21,192 bases of DNA from Phellopilus nigrolimitatus (GCA_021029095.1 JAJOHG010000420.1:1-21192); one strand, 5' to 3'. Positions 1-9,650 are shown, counted from the first letter of the stretch. Notes: generated by a model not told the origin, from the letters alone. A program made the numbers and translations.

Positions 1-799
1 GGAGACCCGCGAAACCCTCCGCCGCGGTCCTGATGAGGTGGCTAGGAAGCGTCTTCGGGGAGGATGATTCGACCTCGCCTGTCAGTGCGCTATCAACAAT
101 GTCAGCCATCTCTGGAACCTGCAGGGAGGTCATCGCATTCGGTCCCTCCTGAAATTCATCGTCAGCGCTTATGATAGTAGCGGAAAGGGTATCTAATCCT
201 ACATCCGTAATATCCATCTCAACGCTGTCAATCGGCTCCACGTCATGCAGGGAATTCACCACATTCGACTCTTCCTTGGATCCGTCTCCGACTGTCACAG
301 TGGGTGTGGAAAACTCATCCGAACTCGCATCAGTTATATCCATCTCGTCGGTCTCCTTCCTAATGCCCTTGTGCGTCGAACATATCGAAATGACGAAGCT
401 CTGCGTGACGGGCGAGCTGGGTCCATAGACGATGCTCGGAGAGGACATCTTTCGAATCATCTCTCGCGACGACTCACGATGCCCGCATCCTCTCTCGAGG
501 TCGAGAGCGCGCTGGCGTTCTAGGGCAGCCTCACGTCGAAGGCGGTACGGCTGAATGGTGGCTCGTGTTTTCTTTTTCTTCTGTACGTGCTTGTTGACGA
601 GACGGTAGACGCCGTATATGACAATGAGAAGGAAGAGGAAAGCACCGGTGGAAGCAAGGCCGACAAGGACGAAGGGATGGGGATGGACAGACGAGACGAC
701 CTTCTTCACCACGGCGTCGATGGCTGGAGCAGAAGCGGAGTCGACGCTGGAGGATTCCATAAAGCGGGAGGCAAGTACGATGGAGGAAGGGGACGGCAT
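1..799 (-). CDS. Single-pass membrane protein, 5' part (runs off the window start)
   Basis: One uninterrupted minus-strand frame runs from the ATG at 799 to the window edge, giving at least 266 residues. I do not recognise the family. Visible parts are a Ser/Ala-rich N-terminal stretch of about 45 residues, then one hydrophobic segment at about residues 46-70 (core LVGLASTGAFLFLLIVIYGV), then a lysine-rich stop-transfer cluster (KKKKK) and an arginine-rich stretch, then an acidic Ser/Thr-rich tail. The charge pattern suggests that the tail is cytoplasmic; this is inferred. The tail carries an imperfect repeat of about 40 residues: EMDITD occurs near residues 152 and 194 and a weaker EMADIVD near 230. 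The ATG at 799 is chosen because the frame is open from it and because the other nearby ATG, at 915, is in another frame and lies only 18 bases below the TATA box. The C-terminus is outside the window. Confidence 0.7.
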   Translation of the reverse strand, partial: MPSPSSIVLASRFMESSSVDSASAPAIDAVVKKVVSSVHPHPFVLVGLASTGAFLFLLIVIYGVYRLVNKHVQKKKKTRATIQPYRLRREAALERQRALDLERGCGHRESSREMIRKMSSPSIVYGPSSPVTQSFVISICSTHKGIRKETDEMDITDASSDEFSTPTVTVGDGSKEESNVVNSLHDVEPIDSVEMDITDVGLDTLSATIISADDEFQEGPNAMTSLQVPEMADIVDSALTGEVESSSPKTLPSHLIRTAAEGFAGL

Positions 800-805
800 G
801 GTGAG

Positions 806-850
806 CGAGTGGGAGTGTAACGAGTGGGTATGTAACGAGTGTGGGTGGAG
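806..850. repeat. 15-nt tandem repeat, about three copies, in the 5' leader
   Basis: Three consecutive 15-nt units (806-820, 821-835, 836-850) share the core CGAGTGGG-GTAA. The first two differ at only two positions and the third is more diverged. The block lies directly upstream of the start codon at 799, inside the predicted leader. Confidence 0.7.
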
Positions 851-931
851 AGTTCTTCTGCTTGGAGGGGGCGAGAGATGGTGGGAGAAGGAGGGAGAGC
901 TGCACGACGAGACATGAGGTGCTAGTCCGAA

Positions 932-939
932 TATTTATA
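932..939 (-). promoter_or_regulatory. TATA box of the membrane-protein gene
   Basis: The minus strand reads TATAAATA here, a perfect TATA box, about 133 bases upstream of the ATG at 799. Transcription would be expected to start some 30 bases downstream, near 905, giving a leader of about 100 nt that excludes the out-of-frame ATG at 915. Confidence 0.55.
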
Positions 940-949
940 CGATCGTGGA

Positions 950-1658
950 TGGAGTGACTTGGAGAGTCGGACTGGAAGAAAATGTCCATCGTAGCTGACA
1001 ATATTGCTGAGGCTGACTGGTTAACATAGGACGGCAGCCATGTGTTCTGAAGGGAAAATCGAGAAGGTGGAGATGTCAGCCCTCGAGTAAAATGGAAGCG
1101 AGGTGATAGGCATACATCGACCTTGAATAGCTCCACTGGAAGCCAGCCTCCAAGAACGCTGAAGCAATCGAAGGGTTAACTTCGCAGCAGCTTTTCCAGT
1201 AAGCGATATAGACCACAAGTCTATTAAGAGTAGAGGGCTTTGTTGTCCAGAAAGCAATAGCAAAGTTTTGGATTCGACAGTCGACGATCATGACTTCTGT
1301 AATCGATTAATGTATTTCTCTTTGATCTTCGTAGGATCGTAGATTCGAGCACAAAAGACATAAAGCAAAGGTTCCACGGTCAGGACTATTATCTTGCGTT
1401 CGACGTTGTCTTTGCAAACGAAGAATGGTGCGCACGTGATGAACGCACTCCGTGATGACCGGCATCCTCGGCAAGAGGCGTCGCGTTGGTGGCGCTAATC
1501 GGGAAAACATGTTTTGAAAGACTTTGGTAGTGGGCCATTGCTCCGCATGGCAAGTTACGATTCCTTTTTTTTTCGGTTTCTTTTTTTTTCGCCATTTGCT
1601 TGAGTACGTATTAAGACAAGTGCATATCCAACAATGGCTTGTAGATTAATTATATGTA
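950..1658. other. Spacer without a recognisable gene
   Basis: This stretch lies between the promoter of the membrane-protein gene and the broken 3' end of the SWR1 relic. It contains only short ORFs of low-quality composition and a T-rich block near 1566-1592. I searched the minus strand for the missing SWR1 C-terminal coding sequence (the GINLTGADTV and DRAHRIGQ motifs) and did not find it. Confidence 0.5.
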
Positions 1659-2914
1659 TCATACGCCACCAGACCGAGACGAGGCAATGAAGGCAAAAAT
1701 TCGCTCGTCAACATTGAACCGCTCTGTGATGTATTGCCGATCCTCAATTTTAGTCGCGCCATCGAGCCTAAGGTATAAGTATCCATGAAAATTCAGAAAC
1801 ATTTCGAGTATATCCAAAATCTTCGTCATCTGTGTAAAAATGAGCACGCGATGGCCGCCGCTCTTCCGTTCACGGAGGAGACGTGCAAGTCCTTGGAGTT
1901 TGCCACAGTCGTATTGAAGAAGTGAGACATCAGGGAAAGCAATTTGCAGTTTCACTGAGGCCCTGTGTAGCACGGAGTCAAAATCAGGGCTGCAATGCTG
2001 TAGAGCATCTTCAGGTAGGCCACGAAGCACAATGGAGGGGAGATCACGAGCGACAACTGCCAGGATGGCAAAGGCGAATTTGTCGATGATATTTGCAGCA
2101 TCCTCTGCACGAGCAGAATACGACTTGACCAAAGTTCTGGACAGCTGACCATCACTCGACAAGAGCTCGGCCTCGCACGCAGAGGTGAGAGGGTTGCAAA
2201 GCCGTCTTGCGATTTCGATGGTCTCCAAGCCATATATTGGAATTTGATCGCAACGGAGTCGATTAAGGTAGACCATCTGTGAAAAACGCGCATAGGTCGC
2301 AGCACGAAGTTGGTAGCGCCTATATTTTTGGTAACCTTCGATCGTGCGGGTATCGCGAGGCGGAGGTTCTCCAGGGTATGCAGCAATGACCTCAGCTGCA
2401 AGAATCTCTTCCAGTGAACGTGTTTCTCGAGCAGCAACCGACGACGTGTTGCAAAGATGGGTGAATTGCAGGCCAAGGACGTCGAGATTGACGTGGGAGA
2501 ACCGATCGTCGTCCTGGAGAAGCATACGACGAACCAAAAGCTCCTTAAACTCAAATGCGGCAATTGCAGACCTGTCCATAGCAAAGGACGTGACAACAGG
2601 TCGCACTTCAAACAGATCTGGGTGACTACAGACCTTCCGCAGCTGCATGAGGATGTTCACAATTTTCTGGTAGACTCCCGACTTGAGATCTTCACGCGTC
2701 TGATTCCGCGACATGAACTCGTCGTAGAGGAACCGCTGGCGCTTTGACAATCGACATAGTACGAGATGGTCGTACTTGCTCGGCAACTCCTTCTCAACAT
2801 CGCGCTTGAGACGACGGAGTAGATATGGACGCAACACAGTATGAAGCTTCGTCGCTTGTATCTGGACTTCCTGGTCTTGGACATTTCCTTGCTCTATGGC
2901 TTTCTCCAGCGGAC

Positions 2915-2972
2915 CTGTAAATGACATCAACAACGTATTCGTCTTCTCAGGAGCTATAAATGTCAGACTCAC
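2915..2972 (-). other. Retained spliceosomal intron in the SWR1 relic
   Basis: The donor is GTGAGT and the acceptor ACAG. Splicing joins the GEWFA end of one exon to SPLEKAIEQ in the next, as the SWR1 family requires. The signals are still intact although the coding sequence around them is broken. Confidence 0.8.
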
Positions 2973-4111
2973 TAGCAAACCACTCTCCAAAATCCTTCAG
3001 GTTCGCGAAGGTTTGCCCGACATGAGGAATTGCAGAAGCGCCCACAGTTCAATCGGATTATTCTGTAATGGCGTGCCTGTAAGAAGTAGGCGGCGGAACG
3101 ACCGGAACATGAGCTAAATATTCCAACGCTGCGACTTGAAATTCTTAATCATGTGAGCCTCGTCGAGGATCATATAGTACCAGGCTTTGCGTTTGAAGAT
3201 ATGCTGACCTCTGCTCACTAGGGTATACGACGTTACACAGACATTGAAGGCATGCTTAGGATTCCACCCTTGACGTAGTTCCTTGCGCCTCTTCGTTGTG
3301 CCATGGTAGCTTAGAATCTTGAAACCAGGAAGAAATTTCTTGAACTCCATTTCCCAGTTAAGCAGGACGCTTGTCGGTACGATGATGAGGTGCGGTCCCC
3401 AAATACCCCGATCACATGCGAGTTGAGCCAGCAGCGAAATGGTTTGAATTGTTTTCCTAAAATTTGCGATAAAAAGACGAAGTTAAAAATCACCAGTGAA
3501 ATTCGTCCGAAGAGATAACGCACCCAAGGCCATTTCATCTGCCAGATTCCATTCATCTGATTGTTATGAAGTGTTGCTAGCCACTCGAGTCCGGATTGTT
3601 GATAAGGGCGAACTGTGCCTCGAAGAAGTAAAGGAGGCGCAAGCTTCATCTCAGGTGACCAATCAACTCGGGCGACAGCGTAGGGCTGCAGCTCAGGCGG
3701 AGCTTCCCACTCGGGCTCGGGCTCTGGAGTAGGGCTTGATTCAGGGAGAGCTCTTTTGTTTTGAACCGTGATGACTTCTGATTTGTGTGCGTGCGATTCT
3801 GCGGACTGCTCTCCGCCATCAAGCCCATTAGATAAAATAACATTGTCTGCCATGATCCCTTCCTGTTCTTGAGGTATACTAACTTCTGAGGGTGGGCGTG
3901 TCTCTGCGGAAGAGCCATTCAGTGTCAAAGGTTTGAGACTTTCAACTACTTCTGTCGAATGTTTCTCCGCAACCTCTGTAGGTCCGTTGTTAATTGCGCC
4001 CTCCACCAGAATCATCGAGCGGGTAGCAGTATCCGTGTCATCCGTAAGGGGTTCTTTGCAGACCCCAGAAACCTCTCTGCTATCTATCGTGGAAACAATT
4101 GTAGGCAGCGA

Positions 4112-4175
4112 CTTTGATATTAGCGGGAGATGCGGCAAGCCCGACCGCCCGCGTCGGCCCACTTGGCATGATTAC
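4112..4175 (-). other. Probable intron in the acidic region of the SWR1 relic
   Basis: A 64-nt interval with donor GTAATC, a CTAAT branch sequence and acceptor AAAG restores the frame between the HSA/acidic part and the helicase part. The donor is weak, so a frameshift remains an alternative. The acidic region is too variable to decide. Confidence 0.5.
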
Positions 4176-6227
4176 GTTATCATTTCTGAAGTCATGCGCG
4201 TCGTCGCTTGCGAGAGAGTGAAGGTCTTCCAAAGGCGGATCCATATTCAAGTCCAGCTGAAGTTCGTCGCCCCCATGCAGGTGGATATCATCAAAGAATG
4301 GCGTGGATTCAAGAGACGTTTTCGAGGACCCCATATCACCAAAGTCGTGTACTTCGTCTTGGATATGGTTATCCCGGACCAAAATAGACTCGGTTTCGAC
4401 GAAGACCTGTTCGCGGGCCATTTCCTCGTCTTCGTCGTTGTCTACCTGAAGTTCGCTGCGCACGAGATCTTCTTCATTCTCATCTTCGTCGACAAGTGAT
4501 TGACCATCCTGGGTACCGTTCTCAGATGGTAGATTAACACTCTCTTCCATGTCAGCATCGACGTCGTTGAGAGGAACACTGAACTCGATGTAATTGTCAC
4601 TTTTGGGAGCTTCGGGAGTAGCCTCGTTGACCAGCGCGAAGGACCCTGTGTTGTTGGCATCTTCAATATCCGATCCAGCATCACTAGCATCTTCATTACC
4701 ACCGATATCAGAGCCCTCTTCATTGGATGATCCGCCTTCGTCTTCGTCCTCTTCATCTGTTGCCTCGTCATCGTCTACGCTGACGGTGCCTGATCTACTT
4801 CGAACGACATCTGCCCTCACCAGCTCCATCTGTTGCTCATTGAGGATCTGTCCGCTCTGGTCTAAGATCGCGTCGAGATGTTGTCTACCGCGGCGCTTTT
4901 CCTCTGCATCCAGCACACGCCGCTCTTCCTCCCGCACATGGAAGACGACCTTTTTCCATTCACCGAGTACAAGCCGAAGGATTGTCCTCGCGAGCGTGCG
5001 TAGTCGTTTCTCCTCGGCGACGGCCTCGCGTTCCTCGCGAGTTTTCACCGTGTCCCAGTGCACGTGCAACTTCGAGCTCACGCTTGAGGCCAAAGCCCCG
5101 CTTCGAAAGAATCGGTGCCTCGGAATGGTATTCCTCACTGCGATTGCTTCCGACACGACGGTGCCCAGACGTCATGTGCACGATTGATAGGTGCTCCACC
5201 ATCTAACTCGCGACTCACATTAGTCATCAAGCGACCCCTTTTCTTCAATGACTCTGCCTTGTGCAAAACACGAGCATCGTTAACCGCCTTGCGCTCGAGA
5301 CCCCCCGGGCTGTACTCCTGACCATCGATCTCACTGTACGAAGTCAAAAGGGCAGGTAGAGAGCGATTGAATCGAGGTAGACGTGGTCTTTGAAGCGGGG
5401 AAGAGACGGTCGGAGGCGGCTCGCGCACAATGAGCCGGACGCGTCTAATCGCTGGACGCACTACGGGTGAAGAAGTAGGAAGCGATTTACCAGCTACAGT
5501 CTTCCCAGCTACGATAGGCCGAGCGGGCGCGGAGGATGCTGGTGATTTCGAGGGCAGTGGTGGGTTTGTGATGTGAAGATGAGGGTCCAATTTCTCTTCT
5601 TTACCCCGTATCCTCTTGCTTGCTCGCGGAACAAATTTGTCGTCGTTCCGCTTAGTCTGATGGGTAGACAGGCTAGCGGCGTCGGTGGAAGAATCGTATT
5701 CTGTCAAAGCAGACGATTGCGATCGAGAGATACGAGAGACGCGCGAGGTAGGGGCAGGACTTTGGTCAATAGCCTTTCGTTTTCCTCGAGCCTTTGAACT
5801 GAGTATCTCTGGATGTTCTGAGTTCAAAGTCATTGCTTCCGATCCCACTTCTAGCTCTTCGTCGGAGACGCTTTCCTTCTGCTTCCCTTTCGCAGCGACA
5901 CTGGGCTTCGGCATGTGTGCCCTTTTTTGACTGCGGCCCTTTAGTGTAGCACTCGTTGAATCTGGAAGGCGCCCCAATAGGACAGGTGCACTGATAGATT
6001 GCGAAGGCATAGGTCCGGAGGCGATCCGCTGCGGCCGACCTTTCAACGCAGAAATGCGTTCTGCCTGGGCACGGCGCGTTGTACGTGATGGGCCTGCACC
6101 CGGCGTATCCATAACGAGATCGTGTTTCTCCTTGTACTGCAAAGAAACGATCAGACTCAGTAAAATGATAAGGAAAAAAAGGTGTAAATACCTCGAGAAA
6201 CACGGCCGTCTGGTCCGTTTTCGCCAC

Positions 6228-6617
6228 CTAAACATTTCTAATTCAGTGCTTGCACTACAGCGTGGCCGTCAGCTCGACCTGACTGGTGTACGGAGCGTCA
6301 GCGTCCACCAAGAAGGAAAAAGAAAGAAAAAAAGAAAGAAACAAAGAAATAAAGAGAGGGCAGCGGCATACGGGAATTTGTCAGGCGTCTTCGGACTTTA
6401 AAATCGCCTTTTTCGGTTCAAGTCCTTCACCCCTCTCGTTATTGTCATCGTTGTCGCCGCCGCCATCGCCCTCGTCCTCGCCGCCGCCCTCCCTTGTTCT
6501 CGTCGCCGCCCACCCTCGTGCAAACCGACCGCACACCCTGAACCGGGAAGTAAAAAAAACTCTGGCTTAACAGCTCGTGTCTGTAGTACAGACACGAGTA
6601 GTTTAGGCCAGACACAG
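6228..6617. other. Spacer between the divergent SWR1 and SNF5-side relics
   Basis: This stretch holds an A/G-rich tract on the plus strand (about 6309-6359) and a GCC/CTC-rich tract (about 6440-6540). The short minus-strand piece beyond 6227 does not resemble the expected SWR1 N-terminal exons, so the relic appears truncated here or its first exons are unrecognisable. Confidence 0.45.
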
Positions 6618-7560
6618 TAAATGCAGGCCATGCAGGAACGCAAGGCGATCGCGCTTGCCGCATATCAACAACAGCAACTGCAGATGCAGCGCCAGGCCGT
6701 CTCTAGCGTCCCCGCCTCCGACATTCTCGCACACGGCTTTACCCACCTCAACAGCATCCGCAATCGCCGGTAGCCCCGGCTCCTCCGCCTCTCCCAAGCC
6801 CTTGCATTCAAGCTCAACTTCGTCCCTGCTCCTCAACCATGCCGCCCAACTTACCGCTGCCCAGGCCCCCTTCCAACTAGCGCTGCTTCTTTCCTCCGCA
6901 CTTGCAGATGCGGACGCACTCTGTCGCGAGCTTACCGTTGCGCAGGGCCGCGCCACTCGCACCGAGCACCTTCTGGCGTCGGTCCAAGGCCTGCCTTCTC
7001 GCGCTTCTCCTGACCCAAATGTGGACGGAGAGAAAGCCAATGGAGAGAGGGAAAGGGAGAACGACATGAAAGTGGAGTCCAAAGTGCTCGAGAGCGCCGC
7101 GAAGGCCGTCCTCGACGCTGAGGCACGCGCGGAGCGCGCTGAGCGGTAAGCAGCAGATTTTCTTCAAATTTTCTTTCAACTTGCTGAATGTATGCCGCAC
7201 AATTCTCAAGCCGACCTCGCTGAGTCGCTGCAGTCTCTGTGCGCGCAATTCACCAAGGTCGAACGGTACGAACACGCGTGCTCCCTCGTTCCGGCGACGC
7301 GCGCACCGCTTTTGTGCCCCTCCTCTCGACGGCGTCGCACGCTCCCATCCCAGTGACCCGACCGCCTCATCTTCCGAGAGCCCGCATTTTCAGCACGAAC
7401 AAAGACGACACTCTCACCCTGCCTTACCGTCCTCTGCCGCACGCCATCGGTGCTCCGTCCTCCGGAAGTAGCATGCTCACCGGACCAAGCGCACATCCCG
7501 CGCCACCTGCATCATTCACTTCCCTGCGATACTCCCGCGCTCTGTCAGCACCTCACGTCT
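6618..7560 (+). pseudogene. Frame-broken coding-like relic with Q-rich and coiled-coil segments
   Basis: I do not recognise the gene. From the ATG at 6621 one frame gives a Gln-rich start (AYQQQQLQMQRQ) and stops after about 50 codons. A second frame continues with a Ser/Ala-rich stretch and a heptad-like segment (LLLSSALADADALCRELTVA) to about 7146, where a GTAAGC donor sits. Beyond an AAG acceptor near 7210 the coiled-coil pattern resumes (ADLAESLQSLCAQFTKVER), but the phase does not match the upstream exon. The following DNA to 7560 is Pro/Ser-rich in several frames. Protein-like pieces scattered over frames suggest a decayed gene. It could be a separate gene or the 5' part of the SNF5-type relic downstream; I cannot decide from the sequence alone. 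Confidence 0.4.
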
Positions 7561-7599
7561 GAGGCACATTCTCTATACTCTATCTGGTTCCCGGACACG

Positions 7600-8636
7600 G
7601 ACACGGACAAGGATCGGGCCACCTGAGGTAAAGCTCCCAACAGAGCGCGTCTTTCCACACGCTTCCGTTGAATACGTCAAGTTCCTCAAGTGCGTCACTC
7701 CGGGAAAGTAAAGCTGGGCAAGGCGAAACGCACGGAGCAGCTCGCTCCGATACGTCTCGAGTTCGATGTCGAGCGCCTCAAATATTGTGCTACGTTTGTG
7801 TGGAACTTGAATGGTGCGAATAGATAGCAGTCTCATTCTGTCTCTTCTTTTGCTGATCTCGCCTATTATTGTTGCTGACAGACCCGATCATAACGCCCGA
7901 AGTCTTCGCGCTGTCGGTCATAGACGACTATGGGCTTTCCTCAAGCTATCACGCAACCATCACCAAATCGAAACAGGAGCGGCTGGCCAGCAACGACATG
8001 TCCGTCGTGCCGACAGAGAGCAAGCTGGAAGTTGCGCGCGGGACCTGCAGGCCCGATGCGGAGTGGTGGGAATCTTGGCGGAAGCGTCTGCGCAATAAGG
8101 ACGGCTACGACCGCACACGCGCGCTGTTGCAGAGCGTGACGGGGCCGCAGGGCCGTGCGAAGAAGCAGCGCAAGTTAGCGTCGCCGGAGAATGCGGCGAA
8201 GGGCACACGGGCATCGCACAACGAGGACTTGTCGGTGGATGATTGAGGTCAATCATCATCAAGGTAAGCTCTGATTTCGTCAATTGTGAAGTGATACACG
8301 GGAGATTTAATGATGGCCAGCTTTTGCAGCTCGATGTCACCACAGGTGAAATGAAGCTAGGACATCGAAAATGCGGAGCCTACGCCGGAGCAGTTCGCGG
8401 AGATCTACAGCAACGATCCCGGACTCGCTGGAGAATTCAAACAAGTGTCACATTTTCATTCTTTTCGCAGCAATTTTCTTACTATTTCCATAGAACCGTC
8501 CACACTCAATACGAGAACAAGTCAGTACCTACCAAAAGTCTCCTTTCCTTGTCGGGCACCCCTCCTATGGATCAGCAGTCCAGGACGACAATCTGACGAT
8601 CTGCGCATGTCCTTCCTGCCATTGGACGCACTATGA
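7600..8636 (+). pseudogene. SNF5: Decayed, truncated SNF5/SFH1-family gene
   Basis: Snf5/Sfh1 proteins are core subunits of the SWI/SNF and RSC nucleosome remodelers and are defined by two SNF5 repeats. Repeat 1 is split across exons: LAPIRLEFDVERLK and TFVWNLN end at 7813, an intron spans 7814-7881, then DPIITPEVFALSVIDDYGLS follows, with WWESWRKRLR further on. Repeat 2 starts SIIIKLDV, is interrupted by an intron at 8264-8329, and continues TTGEMKL, then IENAEPTPEQFAEIYSNDPG and HSIREQVSTYQKS, FLVGHPSYGSAVQDD. Lesions are a one-base loss near 7708 (GKV-KLGKAKR), a one-base loss near 8243, about 17 bases lost near 8360, an extra AC near 8504, an indel near 8592, and a break after MSFLP near 8620. 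The C-terminal part of the family is missing. I cannot separate Snf5 from Sfh1 here. The upstream limit is approximate. Confidence 0.82.
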
Positions 8637-8690
8637 CGTACTACTCGCTTTATTTCTTCTCGGCAAAGCGAGTGGTACGTCATAATGTGC
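8628..8690. repeat. Near-perfect inverted repeat (20-bp arms, 13-nt loop)
   Basis: The left arm 8632-8651 and the right arm 8665-8684 are reverse complements with one mismatch. The stem extends by four more pairs (GCAC at 8628-8631 with GTGC at 8687-8690) across a two-base bulge. It lies just after the last SNF5-homologous codon, so it marks the truncation point. It might be a remnant of a small inverted-repeat element; no target-site duplication is evident. Confidence 0.75.
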
Positions 8691-9650
8691 AGTGCACGGG
8701 TAGACCCGAGACGATACCCACGGCACACCGGTGGGTCGTCCCTCCACTCACTCGCCTGTCTCTTTCTCCCCCTCTCGCTCGCCGTCCTTGTCGACCTCGC
8801 GCGGGGACGACTTCTCTTCCCTCAACACCCTGCCATCCCCGATGCTCTCCACCCGCTGCACCCCTTTCTAGACGGGCCATTACCCGACGTCACTGGCGCT
8901 GCGAGATAACTGGCCCAAGGGGAAAACGGGGCTCTCGAGCCTCACAGTCCTCCACCCCAACTTGCCGATCCATGGACACATGCGCAAGAGCTCCTTTGTG
9001 TCGACACTCTGGCTCCAATGGCGATGAGCCATGACAAGCCCGAGGATCGGCAATCCTGACTCTGCCTGTCTGTGCGTAGGGCAGGGCCATGGCCCTCGTA
9101 TCGACGGCTACCAGAGCCATTCGCAGTGCACGAACATCACCATCGCCGTGCCGTCTTCTCCTGGCAGAGGCGGCAGCTGCGGCGACGCGGATGCCTCCTC
9201 TTCAGGAAAGCACGGAGAAGGCCAGAAAAGCAAATCCGACACAGAGATGGCAGGAGGAAGGAGAAGGAGCATGAGGAGCGGAAACGGCAGATTGCGCTCG
9301 GTAGCGACGATCCGGGAGCATAGGCGGATATGGGCCCGTTTCTGCGCAGCTCAGCGCGCTCACGCACGTGCGGCTTGTCGACCCGAAGAGTCTGCACGTG
9401 CTTGAGGCACTCGGCGCATCGCCGGGCTGCTCTGCACAGGCGCGCACTGCGGACTGTCCGATCTGCAGTCCTCGAAGAGGGTGGAGCCCGGCGGCGGGAA
9501 AGGTCGAAAGGGAGTCAGCGATGGCATGCTCCCCGCGTTCTCCAAAGCGGAATTGGGGATGCATGTGTTGCACACGGACAGCCAGTACGGACAGAATGTG
9601 CTCCCCACACGCGTGAGCAAGAGCCTGCTGCTGCTCATGTGACTAAGGAG
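8690..9650 (+). pseudogene. Unrecognised frame-broken coding-like relic
   Basis: Several protein-like pieces on the plus strand lie in different frames. One Ser/Pro-rich frame from about 8705 to 9029 has a single internal TAG near 8870 and ends in DNWPKGKTGLSSLTVLHPN. A charged helix-like piece (KEHEERKRQIALG) follows near 9270-9310. RLVDPKSLHVLEALGASPG and DCPICS lie near 9370-9465 and GMHVLHTDSQYGQNVLPTRV near 9550-9615. No single frame and no obvious intron set joins them, so I read this as a decayed gene. I do not recognise the family. An AATAAA at about 9800 could be its old poly(A) signal. Most of the other ORFs here are shadows. Confidence 0.35.

Larger units (their letters stand above)
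1659..6227 (-). pseudogene. SWR1: Decayed, truncated copy of the SWR1 chromatin-remodeling ATPase
   Basis: Intact SWR1 is the Snf2-family ATPase of the nuclear complex that exchanges H2A for H2A.Z. The visible parts, in order, are a YKEKHDLVMDTPG segment, an HSA domain near 5100-4800 (HWDTVKTREERE, then HLDAILDQSGQIL), a long acidic region, lobe 1 (YQQSGLEWLA, HLIIVPTSVLLNWE, motif II LDEAH, motif [14 protein letters not shown]) and part of lobe 2 (KLHTVLRPYLLRRLKRDVEK, HPDLFEVRPV, LIFTQMTKILDILE, ending FAFIASSRSGG). DLFEVRP and the HSA region indicate SWR1 over INO80. Introns are 6137-6191, 4112-4175, 3457-3523 and 2915-2972. Lesions are one-base losses near 5163, 3545, 3530 and 3012, a TAG at 3114-3116 in place of a Leu codon, and loss of everything after motif V. 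The first exon recognised is 6192-6227, so the N-terminal exons are also absent. Retained introns mean a DNA-level copy and not a retrocopy. Confidence 0.88.

Noticed and set aside
531..1136. Minus-strand ORF of 201 codons
   Set aside because: It overlaps the membrane-protein frame, begins upstream of the TATA box, and has an unnatural Ser/Pro/Arg composition.
1389..1595. Minus-strand ORF after the SWR1 stop as a possible last exon
   Set aside because: Its translation has no resemblance to the SWR1 C-terminus and is not joined by good splice sites.
5135..5165. A 38-nt intron (GTGAGG...GAAG) explaining the frame change before the HSA domain
   Set aside because: It is shorter than every other intron here and would remove residues that match the family. 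One missing base near 5163 fits better.
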